This document shows, piece by piece, positions 33,452 through 34,200 of a stretch of 34,200 bases of DNA; position 1 is the stretch's first letter; each line of letters opens with the position of its first letter. Location of the stretch: contig JAPYNO010000088.1 in the NCBI GenBank assembly GCA_028283025.1, positions 1-34,200 on the forward strand, in the 5' to 3' direction. Position numbers and translations under genes: made by a program. The notes under the pieces were generated by a model. That model was not told the DNA's origin. It did no database searches and worked only from the letters and a program-made list of their open reading frames with translations. This DNA comes from Pseudomonadales bacterium (GTDB taxonomy: Bacteria; Pseudomonadota; Gammaproteobacteria; Pseudomonadales; Azotimanducaceae).

Positions 33452-34200
33452 ATGTCCGACTACTCCGAAGACGCGCTGGTCGAACAACCCGCCATCGCGC
33501 TGTTCGCGGCGATGGGGTGGGAGACGGTCAACGGCTTCCATGAGTTTGATCAGGCAGGCGGCAGCCCTCTGGGGCGGGAGGCAAAATCCGAGGTGGTGCT
33601 GGAGGGGCGGTTGCGGGCGGCGCTGGAGCGGCTGAATCCCGACCTGCCAGCGGACGCTTTCGACCAAGCCATCGGGGAGTTGATCCGCGACCGCGGCGCC
33701 ATGGCCCCGGCGCAGGCCAACCGCGAAGTCTATCTGCTACTGAAGAACGGCGTGCAGGTGAGGATTTCGGCTCCTGACGGCGAGGGCGAGACGGTGGAGT
33801 CGGTCAAGCTGATCGACTGGAAAACACCCACTGGCAACGATTTTCTATTGGTCAGCCAGTTCTGGGTGACCGGGGAGATGTACACCCGGCGAGCCGACTT
33901 GGTAGGCTTCGTCAACGGCATTCCGCTGGTGTTCATCGAGCTGAAGGCGGCCTATACCCGGCTGGAGACAGCCTACACCGGCAATCTTAGCGACTACAAG
34001 AAAGCGATTCCGCAGCTCTTTTGGTACAACGCCCTGATCGTGCTCTCCAACGGCAGCGAAAGCCGCATCGGCAGCATGACCGCAAGCTGGGAGCACTTCG
34101 CCCGAGTGGAAGAAGATCAACAGCGAAGGCGAGGAGGGGGTGGTCTCACTGGAGACCATGATCCGGGGCACCTGCGACAAGGCGCGGCTGCTGGACCTGG
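33452..34200 (+). pseudogene. hsdR: Type I restriction enzyme subunit R (HsdR), N-terminal part, frameshifted and cut by the window end
   Basis: The opening MSDYSEDALVEQPAIALFAAMGWETV is the standard HsdR start. The N-terminal nuclease region shows NDFLLVSQFWVTG, RADLVGFVNGIPLVFIELK (the catalytic D and ExK pattern), then NLSDYKKAIPQLFWYNALIVLSNGSESRIGSMTASWEHF. At TTC-GCC-C-GAG the frame breaks: the initial frame continues as basic, Gly-rich sequence. Dropping one C from the CCC at 34101-34103 restores EWKKINSEGEEGVVSLETMIRG, the normal family sequence, up to the window end. The helicase domains lie beyond the window. No stop is met in either frame before the end. With hsdM truncated, the restriction system looks inactive unless the extra base is a sequencing error. 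Confidence 0.8.

Noticed and set aside
1-34200. CRISPR array
   Set aside because: No regularly spaced direct repeats were seen; the repeats found are two microrepeats inside genes and one 16-base pair of copies.

Overview
The window looks like a chromosomal segment of a GC-rich gammaproteobacterium. The basis is the long, Pseudomonas-type DapD ending in LNEALHAHN, the dapD-dapE-gspN arrangement, and the general family resemblance of the housekeeping genes. I cannot name the genus from sequence alone. Coding density is high, many genes overlap by 1-4 bases (translational coupling), and no gene-free stretch exceeds 300 bases.

Left part (1-8.8 kb): a tRNA-Pro(TGG) on the minus strand and three perfect hairpins come first. 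Then follow an MFE-2-type hydroxyacyl-CoA dehydrogenase, a small two-helix membrane protein and a hipA-hipB toxin-antitoxin pair with a likely operator. After these come two adjacent acyl-CoA dehydrogenases, a glutamine-dependent NAD synthetase and a CaiB/BaiF CoA transferase. The acyl-CoA genes fit breakdown of a CoA-activated lipid, possibly a sterol or branched compound (inference). Centre (8.8-18.9 kb): an RND efflux pump with its lipoprotein adaptor, and a divergent MBL-fold gene with a degraded metal motif and a late frameshift. Next are an orphan C5-cytosine methyltransferase bracketed by a 16-base direct repeat, a Uma2-family nuclease-fold protein, and a coupled dapD-dapE-gspN cluster for lysine/peptidoglycan precursor synthesis and type II secretion.

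Right-centre (18.9-31.2 kb): a minus-strand run of three large DNA-processing genes. The first encodes a 1695-residue protein that joins a DEDD-type exonuclease-like domain, a complete RecQ helicase and a complete UvrD-like helicase. It is followed after 37 bases by an AddB-like PD-(D/E)XK nuclease, which overlaps an AddA-like helicase-nuclease by one base. This is the most interesting intact system in the window. An NMO-like flavoprotein diverges from it.

Right end (31.2-34.2 kb): a decayed type I restriction-modification locus. hsdM keeps only its N-terminal part and appears to be joined in frame to an hsdS-like tail, no hsdS body remains, and hsdR (running off the window) carries a one-base frameshift. 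The ImmA/IrrE protease and PIN-like DUF4411 genes between them are intact and overlap by four bases. Both frameshifts in the window are explained by one extra base, so assembly error has to be excluded before calling them biological.
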